DNA of 64,000 bases, taken from assembly GCF_041260155.1 (NCBI RefSeq), contig NC_091933.1, positions 31,427,933 to 31,491,932 of the forward strand, written 5' to 3'. How positions within the stretch are numbered: the stretch's first letter is position 1; each line of letters opens with the position of its first letter. Positions 49,055 to 59,755 of the stretch are shown one piece after another. Under the pieces are notes generated by a model. It saw only the letters and a program-made list of their open reading frames with translations. It was not told the DNA's origin and made no database searches. The translations under genes and the position numbers were made by a program. The DNA is from Ptychodera flava (Eukaryota; Hemichordata; Enteropneusta; Ptychoderidae).

Positions 49055-50790
49055 AGCTCTGGGTGGCAGGGCTGTATACGGCCTGGCCGTGTAACGCCGG
49101 TAAGGGGAGAACCATTTGATTTCTGGGGGGGGGTATGGAGGAAGTGGGTATGGGAGCAATTTTTCTTTTCCTGTCAGAGTGACAACAATTTTTTTTTCTA
49201 CTGTCAGACCTGCATCAATTTTTTTTCCAAATGGAGTAGCAGTGCAAATTATTTTTTATTGGTCATCAAGTTTGTAATGCGTTGTATATAAGGGAGTCGT
49301 CATTATTTACGACCTGAAACTCCGAAATTTCGAGTGACTCCCCCCTCGCCAACCATGATGAATTTTAGTAACCTCCCTCTCTAACTCTGAAATTTTGACC
49401 GATCCCCCCACTTAGAAAAGTTAAATACCAATACATGTAATTGTAAAATTCACAAAATACAGCAACAGTAAATCAAATCCTGATGTACCCTGCTAGACTA
49501 TCATCAGTTATCTCATGATGGTTAAAAAAGGTGAACACATCAAAATGAAATTCAAAGTCACAATAAAATAAAGATATAAAAGATCACGCAGTATCTAATC
49601 ATATAGTATTATTGTTTAATTTGGATGGATATTATGACAGGGTTTTCACTAGGATATCTGACCGGGCAGAATTTGAAAGTACAGGGGGAGAACATGAGAG
49701 AGGCTTAGGGGAAAGTGTCACAGGGGCTTTCCCCTATCTTGCATGGAAATGTTTAAGATATTGATGTGTGCAATGGTGCAGTCTGGTGCAATCTGAGAGT
49801 TTTTTTAATTTGTTTACTAAGTGAAACTGTTAGAATACCCCAAGGGGGAGAGCACGAAATTGGAAATTTTGGGAAATTGATGTGTTTAATGGTGCAATCT
49901 GAGAGGAGTTTCAGTTTATTTTGCGCTCGGTAAAACTGTTTGAAAATGACATTGAACACTGCTATATATTTTTTACATTTTATGCATGATCAGTTTTTGA
50001 GTCACAATATTCAACAACCAAACAATGACAATACAATTTGTGAAAAACAGTTCTGTTTGCCAGAGACTGAAGACAAATCAATATGGAACGTAAAATCTGT
50101 GACCTTCTTGTGTCATTTCTCCAGCTTCCAGCTTCTAATGAAAAGCCTGAATATGGTATGTTTGCGATCCGGTGTTTGTGGTCAGAAAAACAAGGCTCAC
50201 ACATTGTATTTCATTATATTTGTTGTTCCTCAATTTTTCATTGTCAAGGTACATCTTTCTAACAAATTTATTATATTGGTTTTAACACTAGTTTATTGAC
50301 TCCTGTCTTGTGTTTTAAATTTTCACAATTTACAGAAGTCAAATAGTCCCCTTTAGATAGTGCCTATGCCATTGAGATATTGCAACAGAAATCCTGAAAT
50401 ATGATTTCTTGGGTCAGAAAAGGAAGGAAAACATTGAGTGTACTGAGGTGTAAAGTAGACCTATGTAGTGCATGTTTATATCATAAGTGCTGGGAAAGAA
50501 ACATAAGAATTGCTTGTGGTAAAACTATTGCGCCGCCTATGGCGGCGCGCCGGCAAAGAATACATGAGAATAAGGTTCCAAATTTTGCTTATTTCTGGTA
50601 CATTGTGACAATTTTTTTTCTCTTCTGTCTGTTATGACAATTTTTTTTTTCTCAGGCCATGACAGCATCATTTTTTTTTTCCTTCTCTCTCACCTGGTGA
50701 CAATTTTTTTTTCTCAAAATCCTCCATACCCCCCCAGAAATCAAATGGTTCCCCCTAACTTACAGCTCTGCCACCCAGAGTTACAGTATA
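49055..50790. mobile_element. 1.7-kb inverted-repeat element nested in the 4.9-kb element
   Basis: Inverted ends: CTCTGGGTGGCAGGGCTGTA (49060) against the complement of 50762-50781, then GGAACCATTTGATTTCTGGG and GGTATGGAGGA on both sides, followed by T-rich blocks with GTGACAATTTTTTTT. Inside, a segment of about 115 bp (GGTGCAATCTGAGAG) is tandemly repeated near 49760-49920. No recognisable protein. Confidence 0.6.
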
Positions 50791-50942
50791 CAGAGAAATA
50801 GCGTCAGCTTGATCAGTGTTTGTCAAGTCGGGCGCGTTCGCGTTCTACATGTAGGTCCTACTGGTGAAAACGTTGCCTCGAATCTACGGAGTGTTTTAGC
50901 CTGAGTATTTTTGCCTTTGCCACACTCCGTTCAGAGGCTAAA

Positions 50943-51048
50943 CCCACGGTTACGTGTGGTTCGATACATAGCGGCCGCTGCGTGGCAGCAATTTTACTAT
51001 GCATACACACGGCGGCCGCTATGTATCGAACCACACGTAACCGTGGGC
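50943..51048. repeat. Perfect palindrome with NotI-type centre arms
   Basis: 36-bp arms (50943-50979 and 51012-51048) are perfect complements and include ACGTGTGGTTCGATACATAG and GCGGCCGC. The centre is about 32 bp. Confidence 0.85.
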
Positions 51049-51509
51049 TAGCGGCTAGCCATCGTATTGTTCGGGTAGGACTCCATGGTTTGGGCACAGA
51101 CTGTCTATGGTTTGGGAGAGGAGGGCCTACACTGGATCGCTGGTCGCCGGTGTGTACTGTACCAGCGACAGGACCGCCGGCCGCTGGCTAACAACCTCGA
51201 GTGTACATTGAGGCACGCCATGAGCGAGGGGACCGCTTGCAGCCGACGAACCACCACGAGTGTTTTGTCTACTTGTAACTGTTTAATATAGAATGGGACG
51301 TAACTTGGACGTCCATGAGATGATATTGAAGACTAGAAGCTCAGTGTTATCGCTGAAATACCCCAAATACCTTGTCCAACACCCAAGTGTGATGATCCAA
51401 AACCCTCTGGCATTAAACTGTAACAATCATGCCGTTGAGAATTATTCAATTTACACCTTGGGCTTTTCTGCGGGGTGTCCCACTCTTGTTTTCTTTTCTC
51501 GAGCGGGCC

Positions 51510-51547
51510 TCTTTTTTTCTACTGTTTTTTTTTTTTTTTTTTGTTAA

Positions 51548-51579
<32 letters not shown>

Positions 51580-51585
51580 GGTAAC
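51510..51585. repeat. Poly-T tracts
   Basis: Long T runs interrupted by GTTAACCTC-like units inside the 4.9-kb element. The open frames here are low-complexity. Confidence 0.8.
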
Positions 51586-52292
51586 CTCGTTTTGGGGATT
51601 TTTTTCAAGCTGACCTCGTTTTGGTTTCTTTTCAGCCTCAACGCCATGCCAGCGCGATCTCGGTCGACTTTTCAATTGTGATTCTCTTTCTTTTTTTAGT
51701 CAGACCTGATGATGGTTCGTTTTATTTTTTGTAGTAGTGAAAGTACTATTCGTTTTGTTTTTAATCATTTCAATATTTTTTGTGTGTGTGCTTGATTTTA
51801 TTTTTTGCTTTTTCCCTTATAATCAGCGTTCATTGCACTTTTATATCAAATACACGTGTATGTACGTCAATAAGTATGGGAGTGTGGTATTTCCAATTTT
51901 TTGCAAACAGTTTATCTTCTCATTACGGTTTAAAGAGTATTTTACAATTATGTATTAAATAACATTCTGCTCTTTTTTGCAGTTATACTTTTCTCGTTTA
52001 TTTTCTTCCGTAATGCCGTTGAATTTTTATTTCAATCGAGAAAGACGGTTGCACGTCATCTTTATCTGTACAGACACATTCAAATATTTAATGACACATA
52101 TTTTCAAATGAATGCTATTTTAATTTTACGAAAAGGTAGATATAAAATGCAAGACGAAAGAACTTTTTTATTATTCATACACGTTTAAGACTTTATTTTG
52201 ATTTGACAGTTTATTTTTACTCTATGACGATAAATATTTTTGAAACATTTGGCGCGCCGTAGTTACCAACCCAGGATAGAAAATACGGATAG

Positions 52293-53160
52293 TTTTCTGT
52301 CCACACCTGCGTGGAATTCCCATTACTCACTAGAAATGTGCAGTTCAACTGTTTTCATAATGAAAGCGGTGGAGATCAGAAGGCTGCATGCCATCTAACA
52401 GCTTCTGTTAACGAGTTGTGTAAATATATCAGGGGAGGCATAAAGTGCAATGAAGTAAAATGAATATTGTGGAACGCTAAAAACGTCTGATTGAAGAAGT
52501 TCAAATTAAATGGTTTTTATGTTTGTTCGAGACCATATGACAATAGCAGTATCGATACCGTGCTATTCGTGGACCATTGGTATGTAATGCAGTTATCTAC
52601 CATACTTTTATTAATCATCAGACAATCTGATCAGCCATGGTAACTGTAACGCCCAGTGAAAGACCGCTTGATTCAATACTTTCTCTTATCAAAAAGAAAG
52701 TATGTTACCAGTAATATCTAAGCTTGATAAAATTCCTTGCATTGTGAGAGAGAGTTTGCTATCAACACGATACGCAAGATTTCTGTTAAACTGTGAAATT
52801 AGGTAGCGTCTGGAATGAAATGAAATATTGGAACATTCTGAATATTTAAATTAAGTTATCTCGGATCAGGGTGGACTGACTGTAAATAATACCATAACGA
52901 AGTTAGGTGTGCGGTTTACGTACAACGGCTTGTTAACAGGTTCAGCAACTGATTTTCGCACGTGACACCCTTCCCGAGAGAAATGCGATGCAAACATAAC
53001 ATAGTAAATTTATCTTTTGCAAAATGGTCTATTAACAGTAGTTGCCATCATCTTCTCGGCAAATTATCCTCTGAATGGAGAAATTTCCTTCATCTGACTT
53101 GCACTACACTCTCCCATGTGACTTCAAGTTGAATGCATGTATGACGAAGAGACAACCTTA
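52293..53160. repeat. Segmental duplication, first copy, part 3
   Basis: Very similar to 62330-63185, with long exact runs such as ACACCTGCGTGGAATTCCCA. It leads directly into the promoter region of LRR exon F. No gene. Confidence 0.85.
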
Positions 53161-53639
53161 CATTAAGTGTGAATAAAACTTTATAATTTTCTTACATAGA
53201 GCCCTTTTACCATACTTTTGAAGTACATGAAGTACCAAGTCATCTCATTGTGAACAACCAATTTGTAAAGGAATAGCTTTGGCAACACAATGTCGAGGTT
53301 TCACTCTGACATCCACTTTTTCTGCTTTGTACTGTTTTTTTCAGTGAGCTGATGTTTGCACCGCATGTTTGTGGCCAATACAAAATAAGATGAACTTTGC
53401 ACTTTGAACGCGCTTGTGAGAGTGTAGATTCTAGTGGGCCTCCATTTGTGTTTGTGCATAAGGCAACCCTTTGACAGGGTTTAACTGTTAGTCATCGCTA
53501 TCGTTCTAAACAGTTGCTTGACTAAAAATGGTTCATTCTCTTTTGTGTGATTCACAGTGCCTTAATTTCTGCATGTATCACAAAAAGGTAAAATGTGTCA
53601 TGGGGAAAACATGTAAGGGACAATTGTCATAAACATCCC

Positions 53640-53649
53640 GTGACGTGAC
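53640..53649. promoter_or_regulatory. E-box-like site upstream of LRR exon F
   Basis: GTGACGTGAC, 169 bp before the ATG at 53809. One base from GTCACGTGAC; it also contains a TGACGTGA CRE-like core. Confidence 0.4.
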
Positions 53650-53808
53650 CGCCCACGGACTCGAAGTTTATTAGTCCAGGGGTGTTACACGCTATCAGCA
53701 GTCGGACTACAAGCTCTTATCGGAAAGCGATCAGGAGCACGTATCTTCGGATACTTCTGTGTTCGTAGATATAGGAACAGTAGTGTGCAAGCTAAATATC
53801 GTATAACC

Positions 53809-54738
53809 ATGGCATATGCTGGCTATCTTCTCTTCCTTCTTGTTATTACATATTACTCGTCGTATGCTCAAGGTAAGAAATGTGTCCACGCGAAGAATGT
53901 AACGTGTCCCGATGCCTGTATTTGTGATCTGTGTTATTCCCCCACGTTTAAAATAAATCTGTCGCTGACGCTCGACTGTGCATCCAAGCAGAGGTTGACT
54001 AAAGTACCTTCAAAGATACCAACAGCAACGGTATACTTGGATTTGTCGACTAACAAGATTGGTAGGCTCGGTGCTTTGGAGTTTGCACATCTAACAAAGC
54101 TTCATACACTCAACCTGGCCCATAATTTGCTAGACGGCAATCAAATGCATCCTGACGTATTCGAAGGTCTTGGGAATTTGGAGTATCTGCTTCTTCGGTA
54201 CAACAGAGCCATTACAACGGTTAGGAGTGAGTGGTTCCGCCCTCTGCAAAACCTGTGGAAAATTGACCTTCGAGAGTCTAGTGTTGAAATCATTTCAGAA
54301 GACGCGTTTAGATACAATGTCAAGTTATGCTATTTACTTCTCCATGGAAACCAGATAAAAAAGATTGAGCCAGCTATGTTCCGGAATTTACCTTCTCTTG
54401 AAAAGGTATTTCTTGAAACGAATCAGATAGAATATTTACCCCCTGACATGTTCAATGGGTCCACTAAAATTGACGAACTAAATCTATCCAATAACAAACT
54501 CACCACAATCTCTTCGACGACTGGGTTGCAACAGTTGGAGAATTTGAAACGACTGTACGTGCACCATAATCCCTTAGACTGTGATTGTGAACTGGTGTGG
54601 TTTCGTCAGTGGATTGACACTAATGACAACGTTATCGTGAAACCTCAGAATACTACATGTGCATCAGGAGTAAATCTGATGAAGTTCAATCCTGATGATC
54701 TGCAGTGTGAGTTTCCTGTCGTCCTAGTATCCATTTAA
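53809..54738 (+). CDS. LRR receptor exon F (type III), stops before the membrane helix
   Basis: The most divergent ectodomain. The ATG at 53809 gives signal peptide MAYAGYLLFLLVITYYSSYA. The N-cap is longer than in exon B (CICDLCYSPTFKINLSLTLD), followed by LRRs such as LHTLNLAHNLLDGNQMHPD and a C-cap NPLDCDCELVWFRQWIDTND, with TTCASG and LQCEF. The frame ends VVLVSI at a TAA (54736-54738), exactly where type I and II exons enter the membrane helix. No WRI codons or donor are visible afterwards, only a trace of an ATTATTCTT-like match to type II. The product would be a secreted LRR protein of 309 residues. AATAAA at 55148 and 55511 could end such a transcript. Confidence 0.85.
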   Translation: MAYAGYLLFLLVITYYSSYAQGKKCVHAKNVTCPDACICDLCYSPTFKINLSLTLDCASKQRLTKVPSKIPTATVYLDLSTNKIGRLGALEFAHLTKLHTLNLAHNLLDGNQMHPDVFEGLGNLEYLLLRYNRAITTVRSEWFRPLQNLWKIDLRESSVEIISEDAFRYNVKLCYLLLHGNQIKKIEPAMFRNLPSLEKVFLETNQIEYLPPDMFNGSTKIDELNLSNNKLTTISSTTGLQQLENLKRLYVHHNPLDCDCELVWFRQWIDTNDNVIVKPQNTTCASGVNLMKFNPDDLQCEFPVVLVSI

Positions 54739-55699
54739 ATTATTCTTGAACTTTAAACGGAATGATTATGTGAGCCTTTTACTATGATCAAAACATCATG
54801 GGATAGCATATGTACATCTGGTGAATATTACGTCAAAATGTCTAAATGTGTGAGTATGAGATATGTATCAAAATATAATTGGAATAATGGACAACAATTT
54901 GTTGTGTAAAATTGGATTAGAGTGAAGCTTTTTTCAAAAATATCTTACAACTTACTCGTTTAGGATGTTTTAAGTATTAAAAGAAGTTATTAATCGATTT
55001 TCAATTTAATGAATATTGAATTACATACGTTAACCAATGTTGAAATTCCCGCACTATGAGTGGCATGCCAACAATGTCGCGAGACCAGAATATTCTACAA
55101 ATACGTGAACATATGTGTACATGTGCATACATAATAGCATGCATATTAATAAAGTGTTTTGTTATTGGTTTGGACTGAAAATTCTTTACTGCCTGTATAT
55201 ATTCAGGCTGTTGACTGGGCATTGCAAAATATCTTTAACCGTTTTTTCATCAATGAGGACCTCTTCTGAGGAAAATGGTGTTTAAAGGTTCAGAGGGTGC
55301 GATACGCTGTGGTTAATATTGCAGACAAATATATAAAGATCTATTCTAATATCTTATAGCTACTATCCCTTAAAGGCGAACTAAGACGAGACCAGGGTAT
55401 AGCAGTTTATTTTCAATGACTATGCATTATTTCACTTGCCATTGTTCTTGTTTTCATATGGTGTATTCTACAGTATAAAGATTATGTATACAGCCTATTG
55501 TCCCATTCTCAATAAACTAATTGGCCAAGATAGCCTAATATATTGTTGAAATTGGTCAGTCGAATTCTTGTTTCTACAACATTAAGTAAAAGATGTGTAA
55601 AGTTAAAGTCAATCAGTTAAGTGGGAATTTGTACTCCACGATATGCAAAAATTGTCATTGAATCTTATTTACTTCTTCTTCTGTTTTATTCACAAACAG
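54739..55699. other. Interval between LRR exon F and TIR exon d
   Basis: Less than 1 kb, shorter than the other introns (1.8-2.7 kb). No membrane-helix codons or receptor donor found. It contains AATAAA at 55148-55153 and 55511-55516. Confidence 0.5.
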
Positions 55700-56225
55700 G
55701 TACAGGTTGTATCTTCTCAAACTCCTCTGCAAGGGATACCTTCCTATTGATGACAAGGAGGAACCAATGGGTGAATACAAGTACGATATTTTTATTTCTC
55801 ACTCAAGAAAAGACGAAAATTGGGTTCTCAACGTTCTAAGACCAACCCTAGAAAACCCTCCCTACAACTACAAACTGTGTCTAGACTTCCGAGATTTCAT
55901 CGTAGGCAGCTGTATTTCAGAAAATATCATCGACGCCATCAACGAGAGCCGGAAGACTGCCTTCGTTGTCACCAAAGAATTTATCGAAAGTGAATGGTGT
56001 TACTTTGAGCTGGAGATGGTTCGTCAGAAGATGTTTGAGGAGCACCGAGACATTGCCATATTGATTCTCAAAGAGGACGTGCCTGCAAACAGAATGCCTG
56101 GACTACTGCAGTATTTAATGCGGCGAGGCAACCACATTGAATGGAGTGACAACAGGCAAGGTCAGAAACTCTTCTGGAAGAAGATGGAGAACGCTGTCAA
56201 GCAGACAGCTATCAATATGGCCTAG
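55700..56225 (+). CDS. TIR-domain exon d
   Basis: 526-nt exon after the acceptor AG at 55698-55699 (tract TTTATTCACAAACAG). It encodes YRLYLLKLLCKGYLPIDDKE, then MGEYKYDIFISHSRKDENWV, RDFIVG in box 2, SEWCYFEL, NRMPG, LFWKKM, and an end changed to NAVKQTAINMA. It is intact although the exon in front (F) has no helix and no donor. An ATG just before GEYKYD (55767) could start a TIR-only protein if the locus has an internal promoter; there is no direct evidence for one. Val replaces the BB-loop Pro. Confidence 0.92.
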
Positions 56226-57073
56226 AAGCCAATTAGTATTCGCAAGCCTTAAATAAAAAGTGAAATCCCCTTTCCTACCCTGCAAATATCGGTAGAACTA
56301 TAATAATGGTTATAAAACTGCTACAATATACAAAGATGCCGTGGTTTTATACACCTCAATAATATAGGAAACAGGCAGATACGTTGCCACAATATGCTTG
56401 TTGCCTTAAGTTCAGAAGCTTTGTCACAAGTGATACGACATATTTTACGGAGGTACTTTTACAAGGTCATAAAAAAACCTTTTGAGGGTTATGTTGACAC
56501 AAAGGAAAATAGAACTGAAATTATTTTTATGCTCATTTCAATATAGCCTTAACGAGGAAGTTACAGGACCGTGGGCGCACAATAGGGGTATTACTGATGA
56601 CGCAGCTATTTGCATACAATGGGTGGGAGTTTTTGAATCTTATAGCATCGCTTTGACCGTATGATAAATTTGAATAATCATGATGGACACTTTCGTGACA
56701 TATGTAAAGAGAGTCAAATGGCCGTACAGGGAACAGTGCGTTCTCAGACAAAAACAAGAACAGTTTATTTTCTACTCAAGTTTAGTCGCTATATATTCAC
56801 AGACATGATATGCAAGATTCAATGAAAATGGACGCCTGAAACATGGCAAAATTATGGGATTCTAGAAGCAAACGCTGTACGTCCGATCCGTAGCGTAACT
56901 ATTTTACATTTGCATAGATTTATGATAATCCGGCTTTTATAGGGCGAATTCCCGTTTAAAGAATACCGAAATTTGTTGGTTCACCGGCAAGACAGCCGTA
57001 CACATATTCAAATTAGACGTGAAACGTACACAGTATCGTGCTGCTATCGAAATTCCGAGAATGAGTCAAAATC
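56226..57073. repeat. Segmental duplication, second copy, part 1
   Basis: Collinear with 38729-39540. AATAAA at 56252-56257 lies only 27 nt after the stop of TIR exon d and is CATAAA in the other copy. No gene. Confidence 0.8.
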
Positions 57074-57074
57074 C

Positions 57075-57793
57075 GCAAAATCCGCAAATTACCTGATAGA
57101 AGTACCACCGAGACATTGATCCATGCCTTCGTCACATCCCAACTGGACTACTGCAACAGTCCTTGTACGGAGTATCAAAAGAACAGCTTTCACGAATGCA
57201 GTCAGTTCAAAATGCTGCTGCACGTCTCGTCACTCAATCACGCAAATTTGACCATATTACACCCGTGTTGATCGACCTGCATTGGCTTCCAATCGAAGCT
57301 CGAATAAGATTCAAGGTTCTGTTAATTACTTATAAAATTATTAATGGTATTGCACCCATGTACTTGAGCGACTTAAATGAGTTGTATGTTCAGGCAAGAA
57401 ATCTCCGGTCCATGGAAAAAATACGTTTAGTCCCGCCTAAAGGGAAGTATAATAAGTCCTATGGCCATAGGGCCTTTTCTGTTCATGCTCCTTTCCTTTG
57501 GAATTCATTGCCATCAGAGATTCGCTCTGCAAAAATGTTGAATGTTTTAAACGTGCTTTGAAGACTTACCTTTTTACTGAGTTTTATCAACTGTGATTTT
57601 TAGCCATTTTGCTCATTTTACGCTGTTTTTACTTCCTTTCCAAATTTCTTTGTGATATTTGTGACTTTTTATTTTAAAAACTACCTTTGCTCTCATTTTA
57701 GTCATGTATTTGTTTTCTTAGTCATGTACAGCGCGCTGAGACGTATGTGTAGTGCGCTTTAAAGAAGTTTTAATAATAATAATAATAATAACT
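57075..57793 (+). mobile_element. 5'-truncated CR1/L2-type LINE, 3' end
   Basis: Encodes the C-terminal end of a non-LTR reverse transcriptase protein: HAFVTSQLDYCNS, then QSVQNAAARLVTQSRKFDHI, LHWLPIEARIRFKVLLITYK, and YGHRAFSVHAPFLWNSLPSE, followed by a frame giving KNVECFKRALKTYLFTEFYQ. Two single-base frameshifts (near 57160 and 57533) break it. The tail AGTGCGCTTTAAAG plus (TAA)n at 57772-57791 is typical of the CR1/L2 group. The first copy of the duplication has the empty site at about 39533, so the insertion is younger than the duplication. Confidence 0.88.
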
Positions 57794-57948
57794 AATATGC
57801 TTTCACTTCTTCTGTCTGATGATTGCAGGATGCACGAAACTTAATAACAGATATCATAACTTTGTACTTTAAGTAATTTGTGTTATATTTATAACGCTCT
57901 GCTTTAGCACCGAGCACTTTAATTTCCAACGATGACATCTGTATATAC

Positions 57949-57966
57949 TAATATATATAATATATA

Positions 57967-58056
<90 letters not shown>
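57949..58056. repeat. (TA)n microsatellite, left of insertion
   Basis: TA dinucleotides with a few interruptions. With the tract at 59661-59751 it flanks the 1.6-kb insertion. Confidence 0.95.
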
Positions 58057-58060
58057 TTAG

Positions 58061-58203
58061 GGGTTATTACACGAAGTTTGGGCGATACCGCGTCGTATTC
58101 GAGTGATGTGTCCGTATTTTGACGAGTTGCGCAGCAACGAGTCAAAATACGGACACATCACGAGAATACGACGCGGTATCGCCCAAACTTCGTGTAATAA
58201 CCC
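58061..58203. repeat. 143-bp near-perfect hairpin
   Basis: Arms of about 63 bp (58061-58123 and 58141-58203) match except for a small CGAG/CTCG-type swap. They include GGGTTATTACACGAAGTTTG, GATACCGCGTCGTATTC and GATGTGTCCGTATTTTGAC. The loop GAGTTGCGCAGCAACGA is itself partly self-complementary. Confidence 0.9.
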
Positions 58204-58205
58204 TT

Positions 58206-59660
58206 TATCATACATGCATGCTTTGGTATGACTGTTTTCCTACAGACGCTCCGAAATTAGCGACGAAATCAACTTGAAATCGACCTTGCTTCCTCCAGGC
58301 TGTACTTATAAAAAGTTGGTTGCTAAGGAGTGATGACAACCGTATCACTTCTTGATATTATTCCGCTGTTGGGCCATTCCACTTCAAAGGAGGGTTTATG
58401 GAGCACTTTTAAAGCGAACAATTTAAATATTACGATGTCGACACAGGTTTTCACAATTTGAAGAAGATTTACTTTTAGTTTATAATGACGGTGGATGTAA
58501 AACATAGGCGGGAGTTTGTAAATGGGTGTGTTTTCGTGTTTTGATACATAATCTCATCCCTGCGTGAAAGTTATGAGGCCGCCAAAATCGGGTCAAAATA
58601 CTCGCGCCACGCTCAAACTCTATCGAGTATGAACAGCTGAGAGCACAGAGCAAGCAGCTCTGCGACATCTATGAATGCACATACAGTGGATATAATACCC
58701 GTACCAGTCAGTTTATCTCGAAGAATTATACATGTTCCCAGACGTCAAATATGCCGAATTTACCATCTCAGTATAAGCGGATTAGTGAAAACATGAAGTG
58801 AGTACACTGTAAGCTGTAGTGTCGTAACTCGTTCGTGATTTTTATTTGTTGCTGTACGAATAAAACATTTCAAAGGTATTTCCGTCGTCTGCTCGTATAT
58901 TTTCGTTCCTGGCTTGCCTAAATAGAACTAAACTTCCTTTAACAACCTAAGCGAAAGTTTTACTTTCCTAGATGGTACATTGTATCTGAAACCCGCACCG
59001 CATCGGTGCCACCAGACACGAACATGACCTGTGCACTGACAGGTACAAATATCAAATATCATGTGCACCTTCAACCTTGTCTGTCGCGAGTATTTTCGTG
59101 CGATTGGATTTTCGTGGCTCATTTACGACTGTAAACGATGTAATTCACCGCTTGTAATTCAAGCTCATCAACAGGAAACTTGTCGTAAAGCGATTCTATC
59201 ATGATGCTCTGTCAACCGATATCTTTACGTGTAATCATACATCCATGGTGTAATCTTCAGCAGCGTAGACGACACGAAAACACTGCCGCCACGGGACCGG
59301 CCGTGAATTGACAGGTGTCGGCAAATTATACAAATTTTCAATACGTTTGTTTGTATGATTTTGGTACAACTGTACTTGTGCCTAAGTGTAATGCCCATAA
59401 AGTGACTGCAAACAACATAATTTTGACCATAATCATAATGACATTTCGGATTGTCATTTGTCTTATTCGATCAGCTGTTTTATATGTAGCCTACATATAC
59501 CAACGATGGTCATGCATACAGCGAAGGTCACGCGTACGCGTCGCTGTAAGTAGTTCGGTTACAGTGAAAATATAATCCATATTTTCACTAGTTAAAATAT
59601 GGGCTCATATCAGTACCGTCTGAACAATAGAAGAATGGCAATACAGGCATAGCATGTATG

Positions 59661-59662
<2 letters not shown>
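58206..59662. mobile_element. Possible inverted-repeat element inside the (TA)n block
   Basis: TATCATACATGC at 58206 is complemented by GCATGTATGATA ending 59662. The intervening 1.4 kb has no counterpart in the first duplication copy and no recognised protein. The adjacent 143-bp hairpin may belong to the same insertion. Confidence 0.4.
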
Positions 59663-59740
<78 letters not shown>

Positions 59741-59751
59741 TATATATATAT
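59661..59751. repeat. (TA)n microsatellite, right of insertion
   Basis: Second TA tract. The empty copy at 39651-39670 has only TATACTTACATATAG. Confidence 0.95.
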
Positions 59752-59755
59752 TTGA

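Larger units (their letters stand above)
47335..52262. mobile_element. 4.9-kb inverted-repeat element with CTACGGCGCGCC ends
   Basis: Exact inverted ends CTACGGCGCGCCAAATGTTT at 47335 and the complement ending 52262. Similarity runs about 60 bp and then resumes (GTCTTTCTCGATTGAAATAA at 47390; its complement at 52010-52045), so the right arm has an extra piece of some 170 bp. The flanks TTGC and TTAC might be a decayed 4-bp target copy. It contains A-rich and T-rich tracts (47970-48130, 51510-51585), two palindromes and a nested element. No transposase frame is recognised. Confidence 0.65.

Noticed and set aside
57948-58145. Minus-strand open frame with Tyr-Ile repeats
   Set aside because: It translates the (TA)n tract and one hairpin arm, so it is not a gene.
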